Below, piece by piece: positions 63,525 through 64,000 of a stretch of 64,000 nucleotides of DNA. The notes under the pieces are model-generated. The model had not been told where the DNA came from. It made no database searches and worked only from the letters and a program-made list of their open reading frames with translations. The translations under genes and the position numbers were made by a program. Source of the DNA: Bacteroidetes bacterium RIFCSPLOWO2_12_FULL_37_12 (lineage in GTDB: Bacteria > Bacteroidota > Bacteroidia > 2-12-FULL-37-12); NCBI GenBank assembly GCA_001769655.1, contig MEPC01000023.1, positions 124,001 through 188,000 on the forward strand. The letters are read 5' to 3'. Position 1 is the first letter of the stretch, and every line of letters starts with the position of its first letter.

Positions 63525-64000
63525 TTACAATTTCGAAAAAACTCTCTCAATAATATCGCAACATTCATGTAATTCTTCTTCCCGTATGATAAGAGGTGGA
63601 GCAAACCGGATATTGCTTTCATGAGTCGGTTTGGCAAGCAATCCGTTTTCTTTAAGCGCAACGCAAACATCCCATCCAGTAATCTTTTTTGGATTCTCTG
63701 CTATTACGACCGCATTAAAAAGTCCCTTTCCGCGAACTAATTTGATTAAGGGTGACTTGATGGCATTCATCCTTTTGCGGAAGATAGTACCCATGCGGAA
63801 TGAATTCTCAACTAATTTTTCATCTTTCAAAATTTGAAGAGAAGTCATGGTTAAACGGCAGGCAAGTGGATTTCCACCATAGGTGGATCCGTGTTCCCCC
63901 GGCTTAATGGTAAGCATGATTTCATCTGAACTCAGAACTGAAGATACAGGCATGACTCCTCCAGATAATGCTTTCCCAAGAATTAAAATATCCGGTTTAA
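63525..64000 (-). CDS. rocD: ornithine aminotransferase (5' end beyond the window)
   Basis: The last 158 codons of a class III aminotransferase; the frame runs to the window edge, so the start lies outside. KPDILILGKALSGGVMP holds the PLP-binding Lys (about codons 8-10 from the edge), then GEHGSTYGGNPLACRLTM and LVRGKGLFNAVVI are typical of ornithine--oxo-acid transaminase. It converts ornithine to glutamate semialdehyde. The ATG at 63953 is internal. Confidence 0.93.
   Translation of the reverse strand, partial: KPDILILGKALSGGVMPVSSVLSSDEIMLTIKPGEHGSTYGGNPLACRLTMTSLQILKDEKLVENSFRMGTIFRKRMNAIKSPLIKLVRGKGLFNAVVIAENPKKITGWDVCVALKENGLLAKPTHESNIRFAPPLIIREEELHECCDIIERVFSKL

Noticed and set aside
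1-64000. Insertion sequence or prophage
   Set aside because: I find no transposase, integrase or phage gene in any of the real coding regions; mobile traces are limited to small hairpin elements.

Overview
The window is AT-rich chromosomal DNA from a member of the Bacteroidota. The evidence is: proteins with type IX secretion (T9SS) C-terminal sorting domains and PKD repeats, a UbiA-family prenyltransferase of the MqnP type, DUF5777, YfhO and NupC proteins, lipoproteins, an LptF/G permease, tRNA genes without an encoded CCA end, and many start-proximal TAnnTTTG boxes (the Bacteroidota -7 promoter element), several with an upstream TTTG about 19-21 bp away. The lineage cannot be named from sequence alone.

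Layout. 1-4757: a small defence-like block. It holds a 5'-truncated STAND-type NTPase fused to a catalytically broken phosphoglycosyl transferase domain, then a two-gene unit of a HEPN-like protein and a P-loop ATPase carrying a zinc ribbon and a helix-hairpin-helix. 5007-12982: an unknown protein, a 1594-residue PKD surface protein, a DUF4160/DUF2442 pair and a second T9SS protein. 13231-19526: panB, an RluA-type pseudouridine synthase, a DUF5777 outer-membrane protein, then YceI, cytochrome, SPOR and phospholipase C-like genes on the minus strand, tRNA-Ala(GGC) and xthA. 19678-25251: two tandem peptide-binding lipoproteins and an Omp85-type barrel. 25387-28086: a family 9 glycosyltransferase, a carboxypeptidase-regulatory-like protein and MqnP. 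28185-37363: a frameshifted DUF2442 remnant, a nucleoside phosphorylase, a CoA-binding protein, prmC diverging from ribD, a TPR protein, hutU, a hydrolase and a spermidine synthase-like membrane protein. 37408-49322: a large repetitive T9SS protein, Uma2, two TPR proteins and an M1 peptidase that seems fused to an Omp85-like barrel. 49371-64000: an OmpA lipoprotein, upp, YfhO, etfB/etfA, a bifunctional nuclease, NupC, a TPR membrane protein, an unknown protein, an LptF/G permease, rpsO, MoxR, tRNA-Leu(UAA), tRNA-Gly(GCC) and the 3' part of ornithine aminotransferase.

Most of the window is housekeeping metabolism and envelope biology: pantothenate, riboflavin, menaquinone and histidine-breakdown enzymes, electron-transfer flavoprotein, LPS transport, and secreted adhesin-like proteins. 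The accessory interest is concentrated at the left end and in non-coding structure. Three copies of a roughly 108-bp hairpin element are dispersed between genes; one lies inside the etfB-etfA unit between 21-bp direct repeats. Many intergenic spaces hold short-period (7-10 bp) tandem arrays.

The strongest sequence-wide signal is a palindromic word, AGTGWCACT. I counted 15 exact copies by eye (31 copies of its core GTGWCAC), all inside genes and in two reading frames. Random expectation is about 0.5 and 5. It behaves like a highly iterated palindrome, comparable in style to cyanobacterial HIP1. All counts and coordinates of repeats were made by hand and need a computed check.
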